In this document: one piece after another, positions 50,585 through 59,917 of the stretch
Layout of the letters: each line of letters opens with the position of its first letter
Numbering within the stretch: the first letter of the stretch is position 1
Assembly: GCF_033763495.1 (NCBI RefSeq)
Contig: NZ_JANRKL010000152.1
Location: forward strand, 1 to 64,000
Reading direction: 5' to 3'
DNA: 64,000 bases
Source of the DNA: Haliscomenobacter sp033763495
Lineage (GTDB): Bacteria; Bacteroidota; Bacteroidia; Chitinophagales; Saprospiraceae
The notes under the pieces: model-generated
The model's database searches: none
What the model was told of the DNA's origin: nothing
Seen by the model: the letters and a program-made list of their open reading frames with translations, nothing else
Translations under genes and position numbers: made by a program

Positions 50585-53350
50585 TCAGCGTGCACAGCGA
50601 AATCCCGTGGTCCCGTTCCGCTCAAAACCCGGTGCAATCCGCATCAATTTTTGGGTGTAATTCAATTCCCGTGGTCCCCCTTCCACGTACCACCAACTGC
50701 TGGCGGGTAAATAATAGCTCCCCCCTTTGAGGATCAGGTATTGGTTGGTGCCATTGCTGTACACGTCATTGGTCATTTGCCACACGCAGCCCACTAGGTC
50801 TTCTAGTCCATAGGGGTTAGCCCCTTTGGGATAGGAGCCCACCGGATACAATTTGCCATTACCCGTATTGCACAAGGTAGAGTCAACTTGCAATTTGGAT
50901 ACAGTGAGGGTTTCGGTAATCACCTGTTGTTCCCTTTTTACTTGAGCATCCTTGCTCCAGGGCCATTCCCGCAAATCGGAAGTTTGGGCTGCATATTGCC
51001 ATTCAATTTCGGTAGGCAGGCGTTTACCCGCCCAACGGGCATAGGCCTGAGCGTCTTCATAACTCACGTAGATGACCGGAAACTGTTCCTGCCCTTTGGG
51101 AATTTTGCCACCTTGCCAATGGCGTAGAAAATTGGTGGTATCTTTGGGTCGGTATTTGGATTGTAACAAAAACTGGGCAAATTGAGCATTGGTCACGGGG
51201 TGTTTGTCCATCAAAAAAGCAGGAATGTTCAACTCCTCTTTGGGGTATTCCCGTGGATTTGGAATGAAATCGTCGCCATATTTTACCTTCATCCGAAAAC
51301 TACCCCCTGGGATTTGCACCATACCCGTTGGAATGGTTTTGTTGGGAAAAAAAGTAGCTTTTTGGCTAATCAAGCGGGCCAAACCGGTTTCCACCACAAT
51401 CACCTTTTCATCCAACAACTCCCCATGGTCAAAAAGTTGAATGACGAACTTGCCTTCGGGCCGTTCAAATACCTTGTGTAAAGCAATTTGTTGGGCACTA
51501 ATGCCAAAGATTTTGGGCGTTTGATCGTAAGCCGGATGCCCTGACCAGATGCGGATTTCTTGCCCGCGCGCCGCCGAGAAACTCAATACATCACCTTTGC
51601 GTTCTACTTCCAAAATATTTGGTAATACGGCAATTGCCCCTACCGCTCCTTCATTGTTCGTACCCTGCCATTTTTGGGAGAAGGCTTCCAGATCAACTGA
51701 GACTTCCCAGCTTCCATTTTTTTCACTTGGTTTTAACTCCTCGTGGTTCCAAAGATCGATGAGGTGAAACCCTGCTTTTACAGGTGTTTCAAACAAAGTT
51801 CCCCGATAACCTGCTGCTTGCAAACTAAACAGGGTGAACAGCGTTTTTTCTGTTCCCGGCCATTGATTGATGTAGATGCTGTCGCGTTGACTGGGCCAAA
51901 GCGGCACGTATTGTTTTTGGGAAAAAACGGCGGCATTCTCCCGCAATATCCTTAGGGTTCGGCCCCAAAAACGATAATCCTCTTCTACCCAATTCGGATG
52001 GCCGGGGCGAAATTGGTTGACCTCTGTTCCGTAGCCATTGAACATCGAAAGGGCATACTCTCGTCGAATTGGCTCAAGGTAGATTTCGGCCACCCGCAAA
52101 ATGGCAAAATCTGGGCGAATGAACTTGTTCAAATTAAGCAGGGGAGGGTAGTACAAGGCATTGTGCACCCGGCCCGACACGATGCCGGGCATATCACGGG
52201 GTACAGCCATACCTTCGCTGTACATGATGACTCCGGGGCGAACTTTGTCGGCAGCAGCCTGGCGTTCGGGGGTGGATTTGCCTTCGGTATCCAGTACCAC
52301 TCCATCAGCACTGATGGCTTCGATCATTTCGGCCATCCCCGTGTGGTGATCTACCCAACGGGTGCTTTCATCCCAGGGGTTGTAGCTAATGAAAAATTTG
52401 GTTTGATATTTTTTGCGCCCCATTTCCGCCAATTGCTTTAAGGCTTTTAGCCCGCCCGGCAAGGCGCGGTACATGTCCCATTGGTTGCGTTGATCCAGCC
52501 CCAACATCGGCCAATTGGGCCAAATGCCTACTACCTCATCGCCTCCGTAGAGCGTTTTGGCTTTTTTCAAAAAGTCGTCGTAGCGGTATTTTTGGCTTTG
52601 AGGATCATAAAAGTCTTTGTCCCAGGCCATGATCAGGTGCATGGCGTAGGTTTTGCGGATCCATTGCAGGTCGGAGCGTTGGTAGAGGGTTTCGTCAAAT
52701 TGTTTTCCCTCCAAATCAAACAAGTAATGCTCCTGGAACATGCGCCGCAAGCCCTCTTGCCACCCCCCCTGGTAAGGCATGACCCAATACTGGTAAGTGG
52801 TACTTCCTCCCGGCAATAAGATGCTTTCAAAACGACGGCGCTGGATTTTTTGATTCCAGGCCACCCGGCGGGCGAGGGCACAGTAGTTTTCCCCATTGGC
52901 AGTTTTGGCATCCGCATAGCCCAGGTGCCAGGCGTTGTCGGGTACGATTACGTTAACGGGTTTTAGGCCCGGGCGAAAAAGGTGAGTGCGGGAAAGACCG
53001 TGTTTGCCCAGGCCTGTTAGGTAAGTGCGCTCTTCACTTACCCCAAAAGGGACTACATTCTCCAAAGTGAGGGTATCTCCAGTGTTGTTGTTTTCAAAAC
53101 GCAGGGCGTATTTCGAGTATTCACCCAGTGCTTTTTCAGGCCAAAATGCCAGGTTGAGCTTGCCCACCTGATAATAAGTGGTATCCTGGACTTTGCGTTG
53201 AAAAACGGCGTCTTTACTGAAAAACGTTTTCCCATTGAGAACAAAAGAGCCTAGCTCAAATTCTGCACCTTGATGGCGCAACTTTGGTGTGCTTTGGGTA
53301 AAAATAAACTGGGGGAGCAGCAGAGAGAATAGCAATAGGATACGTATCAT
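50585..53350 (-). CDS. Secreted hydrolase-like protein with C-terminal FGE/SUMF1-like domain
   Basis: 921 residues with a signal peptide (MIRILLLFSLLLPQFIFTQ). Residues ~20-680 are unlike any family I can name firmly; conserved-looking segments (VVGIWPNWPMLGLDQRNQWD, FFISYNPWDESTRW, ADGVVLDTEG, GVIMYSEG) suggest a TIM-barrel glycosidase-like core with acidic catalytic residues. Residues ~690-921 are an FGE/SUMF1-type lectin-like domain: MVQIPGGSFRM, MDKHPVTNAQFAQFL, RLPTEIEWQYAA, NPYGLEDLVGCVWQM and GTTGFRCAR. In true aerobic formylglycine-generating enzymes a catalytic Cys pair follows KGGS; here the segment is KGGSYYLPASSWWY, lacking both, so the domain probably binds rather than modifies. 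Role inferred: polysaccharide processing. Confidence 0.72.
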   Translation of the reverse strand: MIRILLLFSLLLPQFIFTQSTPKLRHQGAEFELGSFVLNGKTFFSKDAVFQRKVQDTTYYQVGKLNLAFWPEKALGEYSKYALRFENNNTGDTLTLENVVPFGVSEERTYLTGLGKHGLSRTHLFRPGLKPVNVIVPDNAWHLGYADAKTANGENYCALARRVAWNQKIQRRRFESILLPGGSTTYQYWVMPYQGGWQEGLRRMFQEHYLFDLEGKQFDETLYQRSDLQWIRKTYAMHLIMAWDKDFYDPQSQKYRYDDFLKKAKTLYGGDEVVGIWPNWPMLGLDQRNQWDMYRALPGGLKALKQLAEMGRKKYQTKFFISYNPWDESTRWVDHHTGMAEMIEAISADGVVLDTEGKSTPERQAAADKVRPGVIMYSEGMAVPRDMPGIVSGRVHNALYYPPLLNLNKFIRPDFAILRVAEIYLEPIRREYALSMFNGYGTEVNQFRPGHPNWVEEDYRFWGRTLRILRENAAVFSQKQYVPLWPSQRDSIYINQWPGTEKTLFTLFSLQAAGYRGTLFETPVKAGFHLIDLWNHEELKPSEKNGSWEVSVDLEAFSQKWQGTNNEGAVGAIAVLPNILEVERKGDVLSFSAARGQEIRIWSGHPAYDQTPKIFGISAQQIALHKVFERPEGKFVIQLFDHGELLDEKVIVVETGLARLISQKATFFPNKTIPTGMVQIPGGSFRMKVKYGDDFIPNPREYPKEELNIPAFLMDKHPVTNAQFAQFLLQSKYRPKDTTNFLRHWQGGKIPKGQEQFPVIYVSYEDAQAYARWAGKRLPTEIEWQYAAQTSDLREWPWSKDAQVKREQQVITETLTVSKLQVDSTLCNTGNGKLYPVGSYPKGANPYGLEDLVGCVWQMTNDVYSNGTNQYLILKGGSYYLPASSWWYVEGGPRELNYTQKLMRIAPGFERNGTTGFRCAR

Positions 53351-53440
53351 TTCGCGCTGGTTTTATTGGTACAATTAGAGGGGATTTAAAAGAAATAATT
53401 TACTTTTGAATAATCTACTTTTTGCCAAAAAAACATCACC

Positions 53441-54436
53441 TTGAAACACTTCGCCCTATTATTACTCTGGCTTATTTCCGCGCTTTTTGGTTGCAATAAC
53501 CGTAATTCCAAAAAGCCGGAGCAGGACCTTCCCTGGTTTCCAAATACCGATAATTCTGCCCTGCAAGTCATGGAAATACCCCTGGACAGCGGTTACACGG
53601 TGCAAACCTTTTTTGTTTCTCCTGTGCGGAAGGAAGTGTTTGTTGTTGCACACACCAAAGTTGTGATCAGCGGCCAGCACAAACTGGAGGATCGTTTTCG
53701 CACTGATTATTTGTTGCTGCACCTTGATGCCAATGGGCAGGTGTTGCAACGCCAGGAATTGCCCGGGTTAAGGCATAGTAGCTCGGCTTGCTTATGGCTG
53801 GAACACCAAAATCTGGTGTTTTATCTGGAGGACAAAGTTCGTTTGTACGATGCCGGGAGCATGAGAATTACGGAAGAGATTCCTTGTTATGTACAACATG
53901 ATTTTCCTTCCACCAAGAACCTAGTGGAATTATTCCCGGAGGAGCAATTGGAGTTGTACCTGCCCGCCCGGGAAAAGGCCCTTAAAAAGAGTGTTTCAAC
54001 CAGAGTGCTCAGTTTGCCGGGTACCAGAGCTTTGGTTCTGCTGGTAGAGGAGGCGAAGCAAAAAAGAAGCATTTGGGCTATTTTGGATGCTCTGGAGATT
54101 GATCAGTTTACGCGAAAATACGGACAAATTGAGCCTCCCTCTAACCCTGGCTGGAATTACAACGCTGAAACCGGCCTTTTCCGCGTGGAGGATGGAAGCA
54201 TCGTTTTGGAAAGCACCAAAGAAGTCTCGATGGGCACCCAATTGGACTACCCCAATTACAAGTCGCGTTCAGCCATGCAGTACGAATTACTGATTGGAGG
54301 CAAAAAGGCTCGTTTTGCAACTACCAACCGCTCGCGCAAACCGCTTTATGTACTTTGTGCACAAAACGATTACCTGAGTGCAAGCGGGGCAGAGGCCTGG
54401 ATTGCGTATGATGGGACCTTGTATCGCTTAGAATAA
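53441..54436 (+). CDS. Uncharacterised lipoprotein, beta-propeller-like
   Basis: 331 residues with lipobox ISALFGC. The start is TTG at 53441, since no in-frame ATG precedes the lipobox. The mature protein has repeated beta-strand patterns (KEVFVVAHTK, DYLLLHLDANGQVLQR, NLVFYLEDKVRLYDAG), compatible with a propeller. Function not known. It precedes the DUF885 gene by 32 bp and may be co-transcribed with it. Confidence 0.72.
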   Translation: MKHFALLLLWLISALFGCNNRNSKKPEQDLPWFPNTDNSALQVMEIPLDSGYTVQTFFVSPVRKEVFVVAHTKVVISGQHKLEDRFRTDYLLLHLDANGQVLQRQELPGLRHSSSACLWLEHQNLVFYLEDKVRLYDAGSMRITEEIPCYVQHDFPSTKNLVELFPEEQLELYLPAREKALKKSVSTRVLSLPGTRALVLLVEEAKQKRSIWAILDALEIDQFTRKYGQIEPPSNPGWNYNAETGLFRVEDGSIVLESTKEVSMGTQLDYPNYKSRSAMQYELLIGGKKARFATTNRSRKPLYVLCAQNDYLSASGAEAWIAYDGTLYRLE

Positions 54437-54468
54437 TCTACTATCCATTTTCTACCAAATAAACAACC

Positions 54469-56232
54469 ATGCAAAAAACATTTACTTTTTGCCTTCTTTT
54501 ATTTCTGACTAGTCTTTGGGCACAGGCACAAAATACCAACCCGCTCTACCTGCAAACCAGCGAGATGGCCAACCAAATGGTACAATATGACGCCGACAAA
54601 GGCAGCATCATGCGTTTTTATGCGACTAGCAACCCCATGGAGTTTCGCGGCCAAGGCTCCAGCTACAACTCGCCCGAGCGGCGTCAACGTTTGCTTAGCC
54701 TGATCGCGGCTAACCTCAAACAATTGGAAGCGATCGATTTTGACAAAATGAACATCAATGGCAAGGTCGATTATTTGTTGTTCAAGCGCAACCTGGAAGA
54801 TGAGCAATACCAGTTGCAGGCCGAGCAAAAGAACTACGACCAAATTGTCCATCATTTGCCCTTCTCTGATCGGGTGTATACCCTCATCAAGTCCCGCAAC
54901 CGGGGGCAAAGCGTAAACGGGCAAGAGGTGGCCAAAGCCATGAACGACATCCTAAACGAGGTCAAACAAGCCAATGGCAAACTCAAAGCGGTAGAACCAT
55001 TTGACCAAAACCTCGCCAATCTGGCCTCAGAGGCCGTAAAAGGTATGCAGGCCATCCTCAAGAGTTACTACAACTTCTATAATGCCTATGATCCTTTGTT
55101 TTCCTGGTGGGTACCCAAAACCTACACAAGCCTGGATGCCGAACTTGAAACTTACGCCAAGGGCCTCGCTGGCAAAGGCAAAAGCACCAGCACCCAAAAA
55201 GACGACGGCAGTGGCATCGTGGGTAAACCAATCGGGAGGGAGGAATTAATCCGCCAGCTCAAGCTTGAATTTATCCCCTACACCCCGGATGAATTGATAG
55301 ACATTGCCAATAAGGAGTTCGCCTGGTGCGATGCGGAGCTACTCAAGGCCAGCCAGGAAATGGGCTTTGGAAACGATTGGAAAGCGGCGCAAGAGAAAGT
55401 TAAAAATAGCTATGTTGCTCCAGGTCAGCAGCCTGAAGCGATGTTGGAGCTGTACGACCAATCCGTAGCTTTTTTGAAAAAATACGACTTGGTGACCATT
55501 CCTCCTATTGCTGAAGAAACTTGGCGGGTCAACATGATGTCGGCTGAACGCCAACTGGTCAGCCCTTTTTTCCTTGGCGGAGAATCCTTGATCATTTCTT
55601 ACCCAACGCCAACCATGAGCTACGATGAAAAAATGATGAGCATGCGCGGCAATAACCCCCATTTTTCGCGGGCTACGGTACACCATGAATTGATTGCCGG
55701 GCACCACTTACAGGGTTTTATGAACAACCGCAACAAAACCTACCGCAAGTTTGGCACTCCATTTTGGCATGAAGGTAACGCTCTGTATTGGGAGTTTCTG
55801 CTCTGGGATATGAAATTTCCCCGTTCCCCAGAAGATCGCATCGGCATGTTGTTTTGGCGGATGCACCGCTGCGCCCGCATCATTTTTTCCCTGAAATACC
55901 ACCTGGGTGAATGGACGCCGCAGCAATGCATCAACTTTTTGGTGGATCGGGTAGGGCACGAACGGGCCAACGCGGAAGGAGAGGTGCGCCGCTCCTTTAC
56001 AGGCAATTACGGCCCGCTTTATCAATTGGCGTACATGGTGGGCGGCCTGCAATTTTATGCCCTCAAAAAAGAACTGGTCGACAGCAAAAAGATGACGATC
56101 AAACAATACCACGACGCCATTTTGCAGGAAAATGCCCTGCCTGTGGAAATGCTTCGGGCCATTTTGACCAACCAAAATCTGAAAAAAGATTTCAAAACCC
56201 AGTGGCGATTTTATGACAAAACCAAGCCCTAA
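54469..56232 (+). CDS. DUF885 family secreted metallopeptidase
   Basis: 587 residues with a signal peptide (MQKTFTFCLLLFLTSLWAQAQ). The zinc-binding motif is HHELIAGHHLQ, the DUF885 form of HExxH, and a downstream HEGNALYWEFLL may supply the third ligand. A large helical domain precedes it. Related proteins act as periplasmic carboxypeptidases or dipeptidases. Probably in an operon with the preceding lipoprotein. Confidence 0.85.
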   Translation: MQKTFTFCLLLFLTSLWAQAQNTNPLYLQTSEMANQMVQYDADKGSIMRFYATSNPMEFRGQGSSYNSPERRQRLLSLIAANLKQLEAIDFDKMNINGKVDYLLFKRNLEDEQYQLQAEQKNYDQIVHHLPFSDRVYTLIKSRNRGQSVNGQEVAKAMNDILNEVKQANGKLKAVEPFDQNLANLASEAVKGMQAILKSYYNFYNAYDPLFSWWVPKTYTSLDAELETYAKGLAGKGKSTSTQKDDGSGIVGKPIGREELIRQLKLEFIPYTPDELIDIANKEFAWCDAELLKASQEMGFGNDWKAAQEKVKNSYVAPGQQPEAMLELYDQSVAFLKKYDLVTIPPIAEETWRVNMMSAERQLVSPFFLGGESLIISYPTPTMSYDEKMMSMRGNNPHFSRATVHHELIAGHHLQGFMNNRNKTYRKFGTPFWHEGNALYWEFLLWDMKFPRSPEDRIGMLFWRMHRCARIIFSLKYHLGEWTPQQCINFLVDRVGHERANAEGEVRRSFTGNYGPLYQLAYMVGGLQFYALKKELVDSKKMTIKQYHDAILQENALPVEMLRAILTNQNLKKDFKTQWRFYDKTKP

Positions 56233-56254
56233 TTGATTGATTTTTGTTACAACA

Positions 56255-56294
56255 GTGTCCGCATTTGAACAAAATTATGTTCGAATGCGGACAC
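56255..56294. promoter_or_regulatory. Palindromic site, candidate enhancer-binding site
   Basis: GTGTCCGCATTTGAAC (56255-56270) and GTTCGAATGCGGACAC (56279-56294) are reverse complements with one mismatch and an 8-bp spacer. No U-tract follows. It lies ~52 bp upstream of a sigma-54-like promoter, the usual place of an activator site; it could alternatively be a terminator-like hairpin for the DUF885 gene. Confidence 0.5.
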
Positions 56295-56346
56295 CGTTTC
56301 CGGTTGTTCGTTTCTCAAATGCCTGTAAATCAATATTGTTAAAAAA

Positions 56347-56362
56347 TGGCACTTTTTTAGCT
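56347..56362 (+). promoter_or_regulatory. Predicted sigma-54 (-24/-12) promoter
   Basis: TGGCACTTTTTTAGCT against the consensus TGGCACG-N4-TTGCW: both invariant dinucleotides GG and GC are present with exactly 10 bp between them, with two mismatches elsewhere. The start would be near 56373, 24 nt before the permease ATG. Confidence 0.6.
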
Positions 56363-56396
56363 TTTCTGCATCTATAAGCAAGAACAATCCTATCCT

Positions 56397-58805
56397 ATGT
56401 TGCAAAACTATTTGAAAATCACCTGGCGCAACCTTCGGCGCAATCGTGTTTACGCCTTACTCAATGTAGTGGGATTGAGCCTGGGCATCGGCTGTGGACT
56501 TCTGGTGTTTTGGTTCATCCGTTTTCACACTACCCACGATGCATTTCACAAGGACATCGATCGGGTGTACCAAGTCACTACCGAGTTTCATTTTGATGGC
56601 ACCAGTTATTCGCGGGGTGTGCCTCCACCAACCTGGAAAGCGGTGCGGGACGAAACTTCGGCTACTGCGGCCTCGATCTGTATTGAAGGATATGAAAAAC
56701 TCATGGCTTTGATTGACGCCGATGGGCGACCAGTCAAAAAATTCAAGGAAGGTCCTGGCCCAAAACTGGCTTACGTGGCCCCATCCTACTTCAAGGTTTT
56801 TGACTACCAATGGCAGGTTGGTTCGGCTAATTCCCTGGCCAAGCCGAACACTTTGGTCATTAGCAAAAGGATGGCCGAGAAATATTTCGGGGATGAAGAC
56901 CCGATTGGCCGCATCATCAAACTGGAAAATCAACTCAACCTGGAAGTGACCGGGATAGTAAATGATCCACCCGACAACACAGACTTGCCATATGAATTTT
57001 TTGTCTCCTTTGCTACCCTGGAGAACAACAAAGATTTCACCTACGGCGGCCCACCATTGGACACCTGGAGTGGGGTCAATTCCAATACCTACTGTTTCGC
57101 ATTGTTGCCAGCCGAAGTGACCGCTGCACGTTTTCAAAAGGAAATTGATGCCATCAATAAAAAATACCACGGGAAGGATTACAAGTCCTATGCTCACCTC
57201 GTCAACAAGTTTCGGGAAATGCATCATTCCGAGCGCTACTATGGGCCTGTGCCCTACAAGTGGATTTACATCATGGGGACAATTGGTATTTTCCTCATCG
57301 CTACAGCCTGTTTCAATTTCATCAACATGGCTACTGCTCAAGCCGTGCGAAGGGCCAAGGAAGTGGGGATTCGCAAGGCAGTGGGCGGCCAAAGAGGGCA
57401 GGTCTTTTTCCAATTTATTGCTGAAACCGGTGTAATCACTGCAGTAGCTTTGGTGTTGGGTTTTGTTATGGCCACATTGGCTCTACCTTCCCTAAACAAG
57501 TGGTTGAACCTTGGCGGCGGCTGGCCTAGCCACGTAAATTGGAATGATACCATGCTTTGGGTGTTTATCATTGCAATGTTTGTAACGGTTGTATTTTTGG
57601 CGGGGTCTTATCCTGGATTAATTTTGGCGGGTTTCCGCCCGGTAGTCGCTCTCAAGGGAGGCCTTAATCAACAACAAGCAGGGGGCTTGAACATCCGCCG
57701 CAGTTTGATTGTGCTACAATTTGTGCTCATTCAATTGTTGGTGATTTGTACCTTGGTCATCAATGGTCAGGTCGATTTTATGATGAACCAACCCATTGGC
57801 TACGAAACCAACGGAATTGCCGAGATCACCATTCCAACCCCGGAAAAAATCAATCAAACAACCTTTAGGGAACGTTTGTTAAGTATCCCCGGAGTAAAAG
57901 ACGCCTCATTCTTCTTGTTTTCTCCCACCACTAATTCCAACAATACCACCAACTTCCGCTTTGATACGCGCCAAAAGGACGAAATCTGGCAGATGAATAC
58001 CAAAAATGCCGATCATCATTACATCGATACGTATGGCTTGACCTTGGTCGCCGGAAAAAATATTCCACCTAGTGACACGGTACAAGGATATTTGGTCAAT
58101 GAAAAAGTGGTCGAACGTTTGGGGGTGAAAAATCCAGAAGACATCATTGGTAAAAAACTCCAGATTTGGGGAATTGATGCGCCAATTTATGGGGTTTTGA
58201 AAAATTGGAACAATGCGTCCTTCGAACAGGAGATTGCACCGATTGCCGTTTTTACCTTTAAAGACATCCACTACAATTGTGGCTTGCGGCTCAGTAGCAA
58301 CAACCTGCAAAAGACCATGAAAGAGGTGGAAAAACTCTGGAATAGTTATTTCCCCGACCACCTGTACGAGCAATCTTTTTTGGATGAAAGTATTGCCCGC
58401 AATTACGAATTTGTCCGTACCATGCTACGTTTGGTGCAGATTTTTTCCCTCATTGCCATTTTTATCGGCTGTTTGGGCTTGTATGGTTTGGTCAAATTCA
58501 TGGCCGTACAAAAGACCAAAGAAATTGGAGTGCGCAAGGTACTGGGGGCCAATTTGGCTCAAATTCTGGGGCTTTTTGGCAAAGAAATAGCCATTCTGGT
58601 CGGCCTTGCTTTCCTGGTGGCTGCACCACTGGGCTGGTATTTGATGAATGCCTGGTTGCAGGATTATACTTACCGGATTCCAATTGGATTTGGAACCTTG
58701 GTTTTTGCGGTGTTGATCACTTTGGGGGTAGCACTACTTACGTCGAGTTATGAGTCGATTAAGGCGGCGCTCGTTAACCCGGCAAAGTCGTTGAAGTCGG
58801 AATGA
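56397..58805 (+). CDS. FtsX/MacB-type ABC transporter permease
   Basis: 802 residues with the same core as the 17067 permease but without the prefix domain. It begins MLQNYLKITWRNLRRNRVYALLNVVGLSLGIG. Two FtsX units are marked by RRAKEVGIRKAVGGQRG and KTKEIGVRKVLGANLAQ, with periplasmic MacB-like domains between helices, eight TM segments in all. No ATPase gene is adjacent. By family it works in envelope stress or export with a separate ATPase. It is preceded by a sigma-54-like promoter and a palindrome, suggesting control by a two-component activator encoded elsewhere. Confidence 0.9.
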   Translation: MLQNYLKITWRNLRRNRVYALLNVVGLSLGIGCGLLVFWFIRFHTTHDAFHKDIDRVYQVTTEFHFDGTSYSRGVPPPTWKAVRDETSATAASICIEGYEKLMALIDADGRPVKKFKEGPGPKLAYVAPSYFKVFDYQWQVGSANSLAKPNTLVISKRMAEKYFGDEDPIGRIIKLENQLNLEVTGIVNDPPDNTDLPYEFFVSFATLENNKDFTYGGPPLDTWSGVNSNTYCFALLPAEVTAARFQKEIDAINKKYHGKDYKSYAHLVNKFREMHHSERYYGPVPYKWIYIMGTIGIFLIATACFNFINMATAQAVRRAKEVGIRKAVGGQRGQVFFQFIAETGVITAVALVLGFVMATLALPSLNKWLNLGGGWPSHVNWNDTMLWVFIIAMFVTVVFLAGSYPGLILAGFRPVVALKGGLNQQQAGGLNIRRSLIVLQFVLIQLLVICTLVINGQVDFMMNQPIGYETNGIAEITIPTPEKINQTTFRERLLSIPGVKDASFFLFSPTTNSNNTTNFRFDTRQKDEIWQMNTKNADHHYIDTYGLTLVAGKNIPPSDTVQGYLVNEKVVERLGVKNPEDIIGKKLQIWGIDAPIYGVLKNWNNASFEQEIAPIAVFTFKDIHYNCGLRLSSNNLQKTMKEVEKLWNSYFPDHLYEQSFLDESIARNYEFVRTMLRLVQIFSLIAIFIGCLGLYGLVKFMAVQKTKEIGVRKVLGANLAQILGLFGKEIAILVGLAFLVAAPLGWYLMNAWLQDYTYRIPIGFGTLVFAVLITLGVALLTSSYESIKAALVNPAKSLKSE

Positions 58806-58828
58806 CGTCTGACGCAAAAAAATAACAT

Positions 58829-59019
58829 AAAGCGGCGTAATTAGCACAAAGGACACTAAGGAAAGCACAGAGGGCACGAAGGTGCGACTTTGACAAAGCA
58901 ATATGCTCGAGATTTGATGCCTATAGAACCTCATTTTGAGCAGAAAACCTTGTCAACGTCATAGCTTTGAGCCCTCTATGCTTTTCTTAGTGTCCTTTGT
59001 GATTATAAATGTCGCTTTA
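58829..59019. repeat. Long inverted-repeat element, cacaaagg family (copy 2)
   Basis: Arms AAAGCGGCGTAATTAGCACA.. and ..TTTGTGATTATAAATGTCGCTTT. Its inner part (CTTTGACAAAGC.. to ..TCATTTTGAG.. to TTGTCAACGTC) is the reverse complement of the loop region of the element at 16840-17034. It lies between convergent genes, as copy 1 does. Confidence 0.8.
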
Positions 59020-59056
59020 GTTGTTTTTGAAAGAAGTAGAGATGATTTTCACTTTG

Positions 59057-59749
59057 TTAATGCTCCTCCTCCGGATTAGGCACTGTGTCCTCCTGGGGCA
59101 CCTTGTTCTCCACCACAAACCACGACGCCACGTAAGCCGTAAAGGTCCCGAACAGACCTACCCCTGCAGTCATCAAAATAGCCGCAATGATGCGCCCTTC
59201 GGTAGTGACTGGAAATTTGTCCCCATACCCAACCGTAGTAATGGTTACATAAGCCCACCAAATGGCATCTTCAGCAGTTTTGATGTTGCTGTTTGGATCA
59301 GTTTCAACTTGCAAAATAGCGATAGCGGAAAAAATAACCAGCAGAATGGCGGTCAATGAAGCAGAGGTCAACGCACCTTTGGCTTTGTTCTTAAACACAT
59401 AATGGAACAGGTGGTGAATCGATCGGAAGGCCCTGACTACCCGCAGTAAGCGGATCAGCCGCAACAAACGCCCCGCTCGCAAGGCATCAATGGTCGGGAT
59501 ACTGGCGATAAGGTCAATCCAACCCCAGCGCATGAATTTCAGCTTGTTTTCTGCTTTGGCAAAACGCACCCAAAATTCAATAAAAAAGACCGCGCAAATG
59601 GCATTGTCGAAATACTGGAGTAGGGTAGAGGTCTCTGGAGGCAATTCATAGGCGGTATCGATGATGAGTGCCCCCAGGATGTAAATGGAAAGAAAAATGA
59701 CGACGATGTTCAGAATGCCCAGTTTGTTCTCGGAGGAGTTTGTTGCCAT
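59057..59749 (-). CDS. Voltage-gated-like potassium channel
   Basis: 230 residues with six transmembrane segments. The S4-like voltage sensor is RAGRLLRLIRLLRVVRAFR (regular Arg at every third position), and the pore has the K+ selectivity filter TTVGYGD. The last ~25 residues are acidic and soluble. A single-subunit Kv-type channel of the inner membrane. Confidence 0.93.
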   Translation of the reverse strand: MATNSSENKLGILNIVVIFLSIYILGALIIDTAYELPPETSTLLQYFDNAICAVFFIEFWVRFAKAENKLKFMRWGWIDLIASIPTIDALRAGRLLRLIRLLRVVRAFRSIHHLFHYVFKNKAKGALTSASLTAILLVIFSAIAILQVETDPNSNIKTAEDAIWWAYVTITTVGYGDKFPVTTEGRIIAAILMTAGVGLFGTFTAYVASWFVVENKVPQEDTVPNPEEEH

Positions 59750-59836
59750 TACCTTCGGTTTTAGGATAAAATTTAGGGCATATATACGAAAAAATGGGCT
59801 TGGGAGTTACAAGGTCTACCATTTTACATGGGCACG

Positions 59837-59917
59837 GTAGAGACGCACGGTCGTGCGTCTCTTTTGCTAGATGTGGTGCCGCAGCATGATGAAGACGCAC
59901 GGCCGTGCGTTTCTACA
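59837..59917. repeat. GTAGAGACGCACG palindrome pair
   Basis: Palindrome GAGACGCACGGTCGTGCGTCTC (22 bp) at 59840-59861, described here by its ends GAGACGCACG and CGTGCGTCTC, and a second palindrome AGACGCACGGCCGTGCGT at 59893-59910; outer flanks GTAGAGACG and CGTTTCTAC also pair. This type of repeat is widespread in Bacteroidota and cyanobacterial genomes. Confidence 0.75.
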
